A stretch of DNA of 64,000 nucleotides, taken from positions 41,330-105,329 of the forward strand of contig JAWLBM010000011.1 of assembly GCA_041687675.1 (NCBI GenBank), read 5' to 3'. Each line of letters starts with the position of its first letter. Positions within the stretch are counted from its first letter, which is position 1. Below, one piece after another: positions 42,675-50,538 of the stretch. Made by a program: the position numbers and the translations under genes. Under the pieces are notes generated by a model. That model was not told the origin of the DNA. It saw only the letters and a program-made list of their open reading frames with translations, and did no database searches. Source of the stretch: JAWLBM01 sp041687675 (GTDB lineage Bacteria; Pseudomonadota; Alphaproteobacteria; Rhizobiales; Pleomorphomonadaceae).

Positions 42675-43441
42675 TCGCATCCCTGATCCCGCCGGACCTC
42701 TCCGTCGCCTTCGCCCTCCTCCTCGTCGTCGCAGCAGCCTTCACCTCGGCGATCAGCGCCGCCTTCGGGCTCGGCGGCGGGCTCGCCATGCTGGCGGTGA
42801 TGTCCTCCGGCATGCCGGTCGCCGCGCTGATCCCGATCCATGGCGTCGTCCAGCTCGGCTCCAACGTCGGCCGCGCGGCGACCCAGCGCCGGCACATCCA
42901 CTGGCAGACCATGGCTCTGCTCGCCGCCGGAAGCCTGGTCGGCGCCGGGATCGGCGCGCTGATGGTGGTGAGCCTGCCCGAGCCGGTGCTGAAGATCGGC
43001 CTGTCGCTGTTCATCGCCTGGGCGGTGTTCGCGCCGAAGCCGCGCTTCTCCGCCCGCGGCTCCGACGCGCTGATGCTCGGCGGCGGCGTCTTCGCCTCCT
43101 TCGCCTCGATGTTCTTCGGCGCGACCGGCCCGATCACCATGGCCTTCCTCGCCACCCGCGGCCTCGTCAAGCACGCCCTCATCGCCACCTTCGCCTCGGC
43201 GATGGTGATGCAGCACCTCTTCAAGATCATCGCCTTCGGCACCCTCGGGTTCGACTACCGCCCGTGGATCCCGCTCCTTGCCGCCATGATCCTCTCCGGC
43301 CTCCTCGGAACCATTTTCGGCAGCCGCATGCTCGACCGCATGCCCGACCGCTGGTTCGTCACCGGCTTCAAGGCGGTGATGCTGTTCTTCGCGGTGAACC
43401 TGATGTGGGAGGGGGTGTCGGCGGCGGTGGGGGCAACCTAA
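42671..43441 (+). CDS. TauE/SafE-family sulfite/anion exporter permease
   Basis: A 256-residue membrane protein with seven or eight hydrophobic segments and the two-repeat TauE/SafE pattern: 'AISAAFGLGGGLAMLAVM' with 'PIHGVVQLGSNVGRA' in the first half and 'SMFFGATGPITMAFL' with 'LLGTIFGSRMLDRMPDRWF' in the second. These proteins move sulfite, sulfoacetate or other organic anions. It is coupled to the renalase-like gene. The stop codon directly abuts the foreign islet. Confidence 0.88.
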   Translation: MIASLIPPDLSVAFALLLVVAAAFTSAISAAFGLGGGLAMLAVMSSGMPVAALIPIHGVVQLGSNVGRAATQRRHIHWQTMALLAAGSLVGAGIGALMVVSLPEPVLKIGLSLFIAWAVFAPKPRFSARGSDALMLGGGVFASFASMFFGATGPITMAFLATRGLVKHALIATFASAMVMQHLFKIIAFGTLGFDYRPWIPLLAAMILSGLLGTIFGSRMLDRMPDRWFVTGFKAVMLFFAVNLMWEGVSAAVGAT

Positions 43442-43822
43442 CTAGCGGCTCCTGGCCCAGCCGTTTTTGTTTCGATCGTACTGCAGTTCCCCCCGTAGCT
43501 TTAGTCGATGCAGGTGCGTCCTTAATGTATTCTCGTTAATTTCTAACCCGGATTCTCGGATCGAATTTAGTATTTCTCGCCAATTTAGATACTTTTCTGA
43601 TGTCGTTAAAATTTCTAATATGTAATTTTCTGCAATTACCCGATCGATACTGTTGATCCGGGTGACATCCTCCTTCATTTCGTCTCGACGGACACGCACA
43701 AGCGCCTTCTGCAGAGCCAACTTCTCTCGCTGTAGGTCTTGAATTCGAGCCTCCAGAACGCCAATCTGCTTAATGATGGCATTCTGAAGAGGCGTCTTTG
43801 GGGGAGAGATCGGAGGCGACAT
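43442..43822 (-). CDS. Coiled-coil/winged-helix protein of the AT-rich islet
   Basis: A 126-residue protein of unknown family. Residues 15-65 form a heptad-like charged helix ('IKQIGVLEARIQDLQREKLA'), and residues 75-126 look like a small winged helix ('LNWREILNSIRESGLEIN' then 'TLRTHLHRLKLRGELQYDR'). It could bind DNA and dimerise through the coiled coil. It is divergent from the Abi_2 gene and the shared region contains a perfect palindrome, so it may regulate, or act as antitoxin for, that gene. Its stop codon directly follows the tauE stop codon on the opposite strand. Confidence 0.72.
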   Translation of the reverse strand: MSPPISPPKTPLQNAIIKQIGVLEARIQDLQREKLALQKALVRVRRDEMKEDVTRINSIDRVIAENYILEILTTSEKYLNWREILNSIRESGLEINENTLRTHLHRLKLRGELQYDRNKNGWARSR

Positions 43823-43913
43823 TTGTTTCAGTTGCCTTTTATGAAACGGAGAGCAGATTCATGTTGCGGCGAGAGCCGAAAAAAAACAAGGGCTTAGGGC
43901 CATGACTCACGGC

Positions 43914-43944
43914 ACTTGACAGCGATCAGGGTTCCTCGTACAAC
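43914..43944 (+). promoter_or_regulatory. Candidate promoter toward the Abi_2 gene, overlapping the palindrome
   Basis: TTGACA (43914-43919) is a perfect -35 box; TACAAC (43939-43944), 19 bases later, is a moderate -10 box lying in the left palindrome arm. The mirror image exists on the other strand (TTGTTT at 43991-43986, TACAAC at 43966-43961, also 19 apart) and would read toward the winged-helix gene. The 19-base spacing is long, so both are tentative. Confidence 0.4.
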
Positions 43945-43978
43945 GGCCACGTTGTTGGCCGTTGTACGAGGAACCCTG
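43927..43978. repeat. Perfect 23-bp inverted repeat with 6-base centre
   Basis: Arms 43927-43949 and 43956-43978 are exactly complementary over 23 bases, separated by 6 bases (43950-43955). It is the most extensive palindrome in the window and lies in the middle of the divergent region of the islet. It could form a long RNA hairpin or act as a DNA operator for a dimeric protein. Arms of this length without a single mismatch imply recent origin or strong selection. Confidence 0.9.
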
Positions 43979-44065
43979 GCATCTGAAACAAGAGGTTCTT
44001 GACTGTCGATGCGTCCGCGACACATTGGGTGTGTCATGGGCCGCCACACCTGCGAAAGCTGGTGC

Positions 44066-44086
44066 AAAAGGGCGGTCCTTTTTTTT
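44066..44086 (+). terminator. Hairpin with eight-T tract just before the Abi_2 gene
   Basis: AAAAGG (44066-44071), a 5-base loop and CCTTTT (44077-44082) are followed by further T to 44086. The stem is A-T rich and weak, but the T-tract is the only clear one in this GC-rich window. It ends 10 bases before the Abi_2 start. A leaky terminator between an RNA and a toxin gene is the arrangement of type III toxin-antitoxin loci; this reading is inference. Confidence 0.45.
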
Positions 44087-44096
44087 GGGGCGTTCC

Positions 44097-44954
44097 GTGG
44101 CAAGTTATCAGAAGCCGCATCTTAGCTCCTCGGATCTCGTGTCTCATTTGAAAGCCCGCGGTCTCATAATCAGTGATGTTGATGAGGCTTGCCGGTATAT
44201 CGATGCAGTTGGATTTGACCGCCTTCGTGTTTACTTCCTGAGTCGAAGAGACTATGGGAATAACGGCCGTCCTTTCCTCCCCGGCACCGCTTTTAATGAT
44301 ATCAAATCTCTTTATGAGTTCGATGAGGAGTTGCGGAATATACTTTTCGCCAGTACTGGAAAGGTTGAAATTTTATTTAAGACAGCTGTCACTGAAACGG
44401 TTTCGGCAGCATTTGGTTGTCACCCTTATTTTATAAAAGATTTGTATGCCGATAACGACAGAAAATGCCAGGCGATTGAAATAATATCAATTCTGAATCG
44501 AAAAAGATCCCAAGAAGACCGGCGCGCAAAGCATTACTTCTCGCGATATGATGATCCGCCGTTTCCACCGTTTTGGACCATGAGAGAGTTCATGACGTTT
44601 GGGCAGATCAATCGTTATCATGCACATCTCAGCACGCGGATTAGGAAGCGTATTTCGGCTTACATGGGAGTTCCGGATCCTCAGATTCTCAAGCAGTGGA
44701 TGGACTGCATTGTGGATCTAAGGAATGCATGTGCCCATCATGACAGAGTTTTCAATCGCGTGTTTCAAAAACATCCTATCACGCTTCGGCGCCACAACGT
44801 GCCGTCTGTGCATGACAAAACTCGCGTGTTTGCCCTGTGTGAGGTTCTTAGTTATTTGATCCAACACAAGTTCGGCTCGTGTGGTCTAAAAGCTTCCGTC
44901 CAAGGGCTTCTTCTCAAATACCCTGCCGTGAACCCAGCAGAGATCGGGGCCTGA
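44097..44954 (+). CDS. Abi_2/AbiF-family abortive-infection protein with HEPN motif
   Basis: A 285-residue protein of the Abi_2 family (AbiD/AbiF type). Family marks are the N-terminal 'SYQKPHLSSSDLVSHLKARG' with 'LIISDVDEA', 'FLPGTAFNDIKSLYEFDEEL', 'HYFSRYDDPPFPPFWTMREF' and the C-terminal HEPN RNase-type motif RX4H, Arg209 to His214 in 'LRNACAHHDRVFNR'. GTG 44097 is chosen because the family starts just before 'YxKPxL'; longer readings begin inside the palindrome. Such proteins act in phage defence, and AbiF-type members have been proposed to pair with a non-coding RNA and to be related to Cas13. Composition marks it as acquired. Confidence 0.87.
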   Translation: MASYQKPHLSSSDLVSHLKARGLIISDVDEACRYIDAVGFDRLRVYFLSRRDYGNNGRPFLPGTAFNDIKSLYEFDEELRNILFASTGKVEILFKTAVTETVSAAFGCHPYFIKDLYADNDRKCQAIEIISILNRKRSQEDRRAKHYFSRYDDPPFPPFWTMREFMTFGQINRYHAHLSTRIRKRISAYMGVPDPQILKQWMDCIVDLRNACAHHDRVFNRVFQKHPITLRRHNVPSVHDKTRVFALCEVLSYLIQHKFGSCGLKASVQGLLLKYPAVNPAEIGA

Positions 44955-44957
44955 CCC

Positions 44958-46946
44958 TCACGCCGCGTCGGCCGTGCGGTCGACGATCCGGACCACGTCG
45001 GCGAGGATGGCGGTGAGCTGGAAGTCCTTCGGGGTGTAGACGGCGGCGACGCCAAGGGCCTTGAGGGTGGCGGCGTCCTCGGGCGGGATGATGCCGCCGA
45101 CGACGACCGGCACGTCGGAAAGGCCGCTCTCGCGCATGCGGCCCATCACCTCGCGCACCAGCGGCACGTGGCTGCCGGAGAGGATCGACAGGCCGACCAC
45201 GTGGACGCTCTCCTCCAGCGCCGCGTTGACGATTTCCGCCGGGGTGAGGCGGATCCCCTCGTAGACCACCTCCATGCCGCAGTCGCGGGCGCGCACGGCG
45301 ATCTGCTCGGCGCCGTTGGAGTGGCCGTCGAGGCCCGGCTTGCCGACGAGGAACTTCAGGCGCCGGCCGAGCCGCCGGGAGACGCGCTCGACCTCGGCGC
45401 GCACGCCCTCGATCTCGCCCGCCGGCGCCGCGGCGGCGACCCCGACGCCGGTCGGCGCCCGGTACTCGCCGAACACCCGGCGCAGCGTCCGGCCCCATTC
45501 GCCGGTGGTCGCGCCCGCCTTCGCCGCCGCGATCGACGGCTCCATGATGTTCCGCCCCTCCGCGGCGGCCGCGGCGAGGTCGTCGAGGGCCCTCGCCACG
45601 GCGGCCTCGTCGCGGGCCGCCCGCCAGGCGGCGATCGCCGCCACCGCCTCGGCCTCCACATGCTCCGGCACGGTGAGGATGCCGCCGTCGGCGCCGGCGG
45701 CGAGCGGCGAGGGCTCGGTCTCGGTGAAGCGGTTGACGCCGACCACCACCTGCGCGCCGCTCTCGATGGCGGCGAGCCGGCGGGCGTTCGAGTCCACCAG
45801 CGCCCGCTTCATGTAGCCGCTCTCCACCGCGGCGACGGCGCCGCCCATGGCGTCGATGCGGGCGAGTTCCTCGCGCGCCTCGGCCTTCAGCGCCTCCACC
45901 TTGGCGGCCATCACCGTCGAGCCGTCGAAGATGTCCTCATGCTCGAGGAGGTCGGTCTCGAAGGCCATGATCTGCTGCATCCGCAGCGACCACTGCTGGT
46001 CGAAGGGGCGCGGCAGGCCGAGCGCCTCGTTCCAGGCGGGAAGCTGCACGGCGCGGGCGCGGGCCGACTTGGACAGCACCACCGCCAGCATCTCGATCAG
46101 GATGCGGGTGACGTTGTTCTCCGGCTGCTGCTCGGTGAGGCCGAGCGAATTCACCTGCACGCCGTAGCGGAAGCGCCGGTGGCGCGGGTCGTCGACGCCG
46201 TAGCGGCTCGCCAGGATCTCGTCCCAGAGTTCGGTGAAGGCCCGCATCTTGGCGATCTCGGTGATGAAGCGCAGCCCCGCGTTGACGAAGAAGGAGAGCC
46301 GCCCGACCGCCGCCGGGAAGTCCTCCGGCGGGATCGCCCCACGCATGCCGTCGAGCACGGCCATGGCGGTGGCAAGGGCGTAGGCGAGCTCCTGCACCGG
46401 CGTCGCGCCGGCCTCCTGGAGGTGATAGCTGCAGACGTTCATCGGGTTCCACTTCGGCATCGCCCGGAAGGTCCAGGCGATCACGTCGGTGGTGAGCCGC
46501 ATCGACGGCGCCGGCGCGAAGACGTAGGTGCCGCGGGAGAGGTACTCCTTGACGATGTCGTTCTGCGTGGTGCCGGAGAGTTTGGCCCGGTCGGCGCCCT
46601 GCTCGTCCGCCGCCGCCACGTAGAGGGCGAGCAGCCAGGGGGCGGTGGCGTTGATGGTCATCGACGTGTTCATCCGCTCGAGCGGGATGCCGTCGAACAG
46701 CCGCCGCATGTCGCCGAGATGGGCGACCGGCACGCCGACCTTGCCCACCTCGCCGCGGGCGAGGGCGTCGTCCGGGTCATAGCCGGTCTGGGTCGGCAGG
46801 TCGAAGGCGACCGAGAGCCCGGTCTGCCCCTTGGCGAGGTTGGACCGGTAGAGCGCATTGGAGGCGGCCGCGGTGGAGTGGCCCGCATAGGTGCGGAAGA
46901 TCCAGGGCTGGTCGCGCCGCGCCCCGCCGTCCTGTGCCTCGGCCAT
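44958..46946 (-). CDS. ecm: Ethylmalonyl-CoA mutase
   Basis: A 662-residue coenzyme-B12-dependent acyl-CoA mutase that turns (2R)-ethylmalonyl-CoA into methylsuccinyl-CoA. The start 'RDQPWIFRTYAGHSTAAASN' followed by 'ALYRSNLAKGQTGLSVAFDL' is characteristic of Ecm/MeaA rather than methylmalonyl-CoA mutase. The C-terminal cobalamin domain has the DxHxxG motif with His542 ('GLDGHSNGAEQ'). The protein is a single chain, as usual for Ecm. It is divergent from ccr across a 264-base regulatory region, and its 3' end abuts the AT-rich islet. Confidence 0.95.
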   Translation of the reverse strand: MAEAQDGGARRDQPWIFRTYAGHSTAAASNALYRSNLAKGQTGLSVAFDLPTQTGYDPDDALARGEVGKVGVPVAHLGDMRRLFDGIPLERMNTSMTINATAPWLLALYVAAADEQGADRAKLSGTTQNDIVKEYLSRGTYVFAPAPSMRLTTDVIAWTFRAMPKWNPMNVCSYHLQEAGATPVQELAYALATAMAVLDGMRGAIPPEDFPAAVGRLSFFVNAGLRFITEIAKMRAFTELWDEILASRYGVDDPRHRRFRYGVQVNSLGLTEQQPENNVTRILIEMLAVVLSKSARARAVQLPAWNEALGLPRPFDQQWSLRMQQIMAFETDLLEHEDIFDGSTVMAAKVEALKAEAREELARIDAMGGAVAAVESGYMKRALVDSNARRLAAIESGAQVVVGVNRFTETEPSPLAAGADGGILTVPEHVEAEAVAAIAAWRAARDEAAVARALDDLAAAAAEGRNIMEPSIAAAKAGATTGEWGRTLRRVFGEYRAPTGVGVAAAAPAGEIEGVRAEVERVSRRLGRRLKFLVGKPGLDGHSNGAEQIAVRARDCGMEVVYEGIRLTPAEIVNAALEESVHVVGLSILSGSHVPLVREVMGRMRESGLSDVPVVVGGIIPPEDAATLKALGVAAVYTPKDFQLTAILADVVRIVDRTADAA

Positions 46947-47110
46947 CCACCCGTCCTCCGTCCGCCCGGCCCGTCGCCGGCGCGCGGATGATAGGCGCTG
47001 CGGTGCAGCAGGCGGAAGTCCGTCAATGGTCGTGCCCAGGGCGCCGAGCCGCCGCCGGCGGATCGGCCGAAGGTCTAAGGTTCCCCGCGCCGGCATGTCT
47101 GAAGGTCGTA

Positions 47111-47139
47111 TTGGTGGCGGCCGCCGTCGTCCGGATAAT
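47111..47139 (+). promoter_or_regulatory. Candidate ccr promoter
   Basis: TTGGTG (47111-47116), 17 bases, GATAAT (47134-47139) is a sigma-70-like pair about 70 bases before the ccr start, in the divergent ecm/ccr region. A weaker leftward pair for ecm may be TTCCGC (47017-47012) with TATCAT (46993-46988), 18 apart. Only the ccr pair is reasonably convincing. Confidence 0.45.
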
Positions 47140-47210
47140 CGCCGCAATGCACAACGACCCGCCGGGGCGGTCCGAAAGGCCGCGGCGCGGGGCGAGGGAA
47201 AGGTCGGTCG

Positions 47211-48491
47211 ATGAGCGCACTTGCATCCGCCGCCGGGGAACCGGCCCGAAAGGATCTCTACGACATCGGCGAGATCCCGCCGCTCGGCCACGTGCCGGAG
47301 AAGATGTGGGCCTGGACCATCCGCCGCGAGCGCCACGGCCCGCCGGACACGGCGATGCAGCTCGAGGCGGTGCCGACCTGGGCGCTGGACAGCGACGAGG
47401 TGCTGGTGCTGGTGATGGCCGCCGGCGTCAACTACAACGGCGTCTGGGCCGCGCTGGGCCAGCCGATCTCGCCCTTCGACGGCCACAAGCAGCCCTACCA
47501 CATCGCCGGATCCGACGCCTCCGGCATCGTCTGGGCGGTGGGCTCCAGGGTCACCCGCTGGAAGGTGGGCGACGAGGTGGTGGTCCACTGCAACCAGGAT
47601 GCCGGCGACGACGAGGAGTGCAACGGCGGCGACCCGATGCTGTCGCCGACCCAGCGGATCTGGGGCTACGAGACCAACGACGGCTCCTTCGCCCAGTTCG
47701 CCCGCGTCCAGAGCCGCCAGCTGCTGCCGCGCCCGCGACACCTCACCTGGGAGGAGAGCGCCTCCTACATGCTGACGCTGGCGACTGCCTACCGCATGCT
47801 CTACGGCCACGCGCCGCACACCCTGAAGCCGGGGCAGAACGTGCTGGTCTGGGGCGCCTCCGGCGGCCTCGGAGTCTTCGCGGTGCAGATCTGCGCCGCG
47901 GTCGGCGCCAACGCCATCGGCGTCATCTCCGACGAGGGCAAGCGCGACTACGTGCTCTCGCTCGGCGCCAAGGGCGTCGTCAACCGCAAGGACTTCGACT
48001 GCTGGGGCCAGATGCCCAAGGTGGGTACCCCGGAGTACGAGGCCTGGAACAAGGAGGCGCGGCGCTTCGGCAAGGCGATCTGGGACGTCACCGGCAAGGG
48101 TGTCAGCGTCGATATCGTCTTCGAACACCCGGGCGAATCGACCTTCCCGGTCTCCTGCCTGGTGGTGAAGCGCGGCGGCATGGTGGTGTTCTGCGCCGGC
48201 ACCACCGGCTTCAACCTCACCATGGACGCCCGCTACGTGTGGATGCACCAGAAGCGCATCCAGGGCTCCCACTTCGCCCACCTCAAGCAGGCGAGCGAGG
48301 CCAACCGCTTCCTTCTCGACCGGCGGGTCGATCCCTGCATGTCCGAGGTGTTCGGCTGGGACCAGGTGCCGCTCGCCCACATGAAGATGTGGCGCAACGA
48401 GCACGCGCCGGGCAACATGGCGGTGCTGGTCAACGCCCCGCGCCCGGGCCTCAGGACCTTCGAGGACGTGCTGGAGGCGAGCGGGGGCTGA
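47211..48491 (+). CDS. ccrA: Crotonyl-CoA carboxylase/reductase
   Basis: A 426-residue MDR-family enzyme that reductively carboxylates crotonyl-CoA with NADPH and CO2 to ethylmalonyl-CoA, the key step of the ethylmalonyl-CoA pathway. Diagnostic text: 'KMWAWTIRRERHGPPDTAMQ', 'VNYNGVWAALGQPISPFDGH', 'HIAGSDASGIVWAVG' and 'CNGGDPMLSPTQRIWGYETN'; the NADPH motif is 'GASGGLGVFAVQI'. It allows acetyl-CoA assimilation without isocitrate lyase. Confidence 0.96.
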   Translation: MSALASAAGEPARKDLYDIGEIPPLGHVPEKMWAWTIRRERHGPPDTAMQLEAVPTWALDSDEVLVLVMAAGVNYNGVWAALGQPISPFDGHKQPYHIAGSDASGIVWAVGSRVTRWKVGDEVVVHCNQDAGDDEECNGGDPMLSPTQRIWGYETNDGSFAQFARVQSRQLLPRPRHLTWEESASYMLTLATAYRMLYGHAPHTLKPGQNVLVWGASGGLGVFAVQICAAVGANAIGVISDEGKRDYVLSLGAKGVVNRKDFDCWGQMPKVGTPEYEAWNKEARRFGKAIWDVTGKGVSVDIVFEHPGESTFPVSCLVVKRGGMVVFCAGTTGFNLTMDARYVWMHQKRIQGSHFAHLKQASEANRFLLDRRVDPCMSEVFGWDQVPLAHMKMWRNEHAPGNMAVLVNAPRPGLRTFEDVLEASGG

Positions 48492-48596
48492 TCCGGGGGC
48501 GGTGCGCACGGGCCGCGGCCCGGGGCTCGCCTTCCCCTTGCCGGGACGGCCGGCCGGGCGTATGGGGGGCGTCCAGAAGCCGCCCGGATCCCTTCC

Positions 48597-49499
48597 ATGC
48601 CCGCCGCCCCGGCCATCGCCGCCCACGCCGAGCCGCCGATCCTGAAGGTCGCGCCGCTTCTCTTCGTGGTGATGTGGTCGACCGGCTTCATCGCCGCGAA
48701 GTACGGGGCGCCGGTGGGCGGTCCGTTCTCGCTGCTGTTCCTGCGCTTCGCCTTCGTGCTGCCGATCCTCGGCCTCGCCGCGGTGCTGCTGTCGCGGCCC
48801 TGGCCGGGGCTCCGGCCGGCGATCGACACCATGGTGGCCGGCGCGCTGATCCACGGCGCCTATCTCGGCGGCATGTTCTACGCCATCCAGCACGGGCTTC
48901 CCGCCGGCGTGTCGGGCATGATGGTCGGCCTGCAGCCCATCCTGACGGCCCTGTTCGCCCGGGTGATCCTCGGCGAGCGGATCGGCCCGGCCCATCTCGC
49001 CGGCCTCGTCCTCGGCGTCGGCGGGGTCGCGGCGATCCTCTGGCCGAAGCTCGGGGCGGTGGACGGCTTCTCCGCGCCGGTCGCCGCCATCGCGCTCGCC
49101 GCCGTCGCCTCGATCGCGCTCGGGACGGTCTGGTCGAAGCGTACCGGCGGCGGCACCGACCTCGTCACCGCCACGGCTCTGCAGTTCGTCGGGGCGGCGC
49201 TGGTGCTGGCGCCGGCGGCGGCGGCGGAGGGCTTCTCCTACGTGCCCTCGCTGCAGCTCGCGCTGGTGCTGGCCTGGCTGGTGCTGGTGCTCTCCATCGG
49301 CGCGGTGATGCTGCTGCTGCTGATGGTGCGCCACGGCGCCGTCTCCAGGGTGGCGACGCTGTTCTACCTGGTGCCGCCGATGACGGCGGCCTTCGCCTGG
49401 CTGCTGTTCGGCGAGACGCTGACGGTGGTGCAGCTCCTCGGCACCGCGGCGGTGGTCGCGGCGGTGCTGGTGGCGCAGAAGGGCCCCGCGGCGCGCTGA
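48597..49499 (+). CDS. EamA-family (DMT) transporter
   Basis: A 300-residue membrane protein with ten hydrophobic segments in two EamA halves ('LLFVVMWSTGFIAAKYGAPV' and 'YLVPPMTAAFAWLLFGETLT'). These transporters export metabolites such as amino acids, but specificity cannot be read. It lies 105 bases after ccr on the same strand and may be transcribed separately. Confidence 0.88.
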   Translation: MPAAPAIAAHAEPPILKVAPLLFVVMWSTGFIAAKYGAPVGGPFSLLFLRFAFVLPILGLAAVLLSRPWPGLRPAIDTMVAGALIHGAYLGGMFYAIQHGLPAGVSGMMVGLQPILTALFARVILGERIGPAHLAGLVLGVGGVAAILWPKLGAVDGFSAPVAAIALAAVASIALGTVWSKRTGGGTDLVTATALQFVGAALVLAPAAAAEGFSYVPSLQLALVLAWLVLVLSIGAVMLLLLMVRHGAVSRVATLFYLVPPMTAAFAWLLFGETLTVVQLLGTAAVVAAVLVAQKGPAAR

Positions 49500-49503
49500 C
49501 CAC

Positions 49504-50370
49504 TCACGGCGCCTCGTCGGCGCTCGCCACCTGCCGCCGCTCGGCCCTGAGGCCGATCGCGGCGGCGTTGATCGAGGCGCCGAACAGCATGATCAACGCC
49601 ACCAGGTAGAGGAACACCAGCGCCGCCATCACGCCGCCGAGCCCGGCGTAGGTGGTGGCGTAGGTGGCGAAGTTGGTGAGGTAGTTCGCAAAGCCGATGC
49701 CGCCGACCAGCCAGGCCGCGATGGTCACGCCGACGCCCGGCAGCACCTCCAGGATCCGCCGGTCGCCCGCCGGCAGCCAGAGATGGGCGATCACCAGCGC
49801 CGCGGCGAGGATCAGGAAGGTCACCCCCCAGCGGACCAGGGTGAAGGATCGCTCGAACTCGTGCAGCACCGGCAGCCGGTCGGCGGCGAAGTTCCACACC
49901 ACCGGCGTCAGCACCACCAGGAAGCCGAGGGTCAGCAGCACCAGCGTCCCGAGCAGCACGAAGACGATACTCTCCAGGCGCAGGAGCAGGAAGGAGCGGT
50001 TCTCGACGCAGCCGTAGGCGCGGTTGAGCCCGACCCTGAGCGCCTCCACGCCCGAGGAGGCGAACCAGATCGCGCCGGCGACGCCGATGGTCAGGATGTC
50101 GCCGCGCGGCACGGTGAGCACGCTCTCCACCTCGCCGGCGATCGGCTTGGCGATGGGCTCCGGCACCGACTGGAAGATCAGCGTCACCACCGTGTCGGCG
50201 AGTTCGGAGAGGTCGAAGAAGGCGGCGACGGCGGTGAGGAAGATCAGGAACGGGAACAGGGCGAGGATCGCCGACAGCGCGACGTGGCTCGCGATCGCCC
50301 AGCCGTCGGTGCCGTCGAACAGCTCGTAGGCGCGCAGGGCGATCGCGTAGATCCGCTTGGGCGACGTCAT
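49504..50370 (-). CDS. YihY/virulence-factor-BrkB family membrane protein
   Basis: A 288-residue protein with about six hydrophobic segments. Family text is 'ASHVALSAILALFPFLIFLT', 'WFASSGVEALRVGLNRAYG', 'RSFLLLRLESIVFVLLGT' and 'YATTYAGLGGVMAALVFLYL' with 'ASINAAA'. Function is unknown despite the old name RNase BN. It is convergent with the EamA gene with 4 bases between stops and divergent from mcd. Confidence 0.9.
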   Translation of the reverse strand: MTSPKRIYAIALRAYELFDGTDGWAIASHVALSAILALFPFLIFLTAVAAFFDLSELADTVVTLIFQSVPEPIAKPIAGEVESVLTVPRGDILTIGVAGAIWFASSGVEALRVGLNRAYGCVENRSFLLLRLESIVFVLLGTLVLLTLGFLVVLTPVVWNFAADRLPVLHEFERSFTLVRWGVTFLILAAALVIAHLWLPAGDRRILEVLPGVGVTIAAWLVGGIGFANYLTNFATYATTYAGLGGVMAALVFLYLVALIMLFGASINAAAIGLRAERRQVASADEAP

Positions 50371-50538
50371 GAATCCATCCGTTCCGCTCCCCGGGTCCGT
50401 GGTCGGCCCGGCCGACCGTACCAAAGGTGCATTGAGAGCGGAAACCGTTCGCCCCATTTTGCACTGCCGAAAAGATATGGCCGAGGCGCCGCGACGGGAG
50501 TCCCCGCGCTCGCCGGGCCCGGCGGAAGGACGGACGAG

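Larger units (their letters stand above)
43442..44954. other. AT-rich genomic islet (defence-type cargo)
   Basis: Base composition changes abruptly at the tauE stop and returns at the ecm stop: the islet is about half G+C with many 'ttt', 'aat' and 'gat' codons, against about 70% on both sides. It holds two divergent genes around a structured 270-base centre and no transposase, integrase or tRNA. Insertion lies between two convergent core genes without truncating either, so the original insertion mechanism is not visible. Confidence 0.8.

Noticed and set aside
43927..43978. Terminal inverted repeats of an insertion sequence
   Set aside because: The arms are only 6 bases apart with no transposase between or around them, so they do not bound an element.
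43962..44096. N-terminal extension of the Abi_2 protein from TTG 43962
   Set aside because: It would begin inside the palindrome and run through the T-tract hairpin; the family starts at the residues encoded just after 44097.
46947..49334. Extension of the ecm frame upstream through ccr and the EamA gene
   Set aside because: The reading upstream of 46946 is the antisense of ccr; a ribosome site and the family N-terminus place the start at 46946.
50401..50460. A promoter for mcd (TTGAGA and CATTTT) in the divergent region
   Set aside because: The -10 match is poor and alternatives are equally good, so no site was listed.
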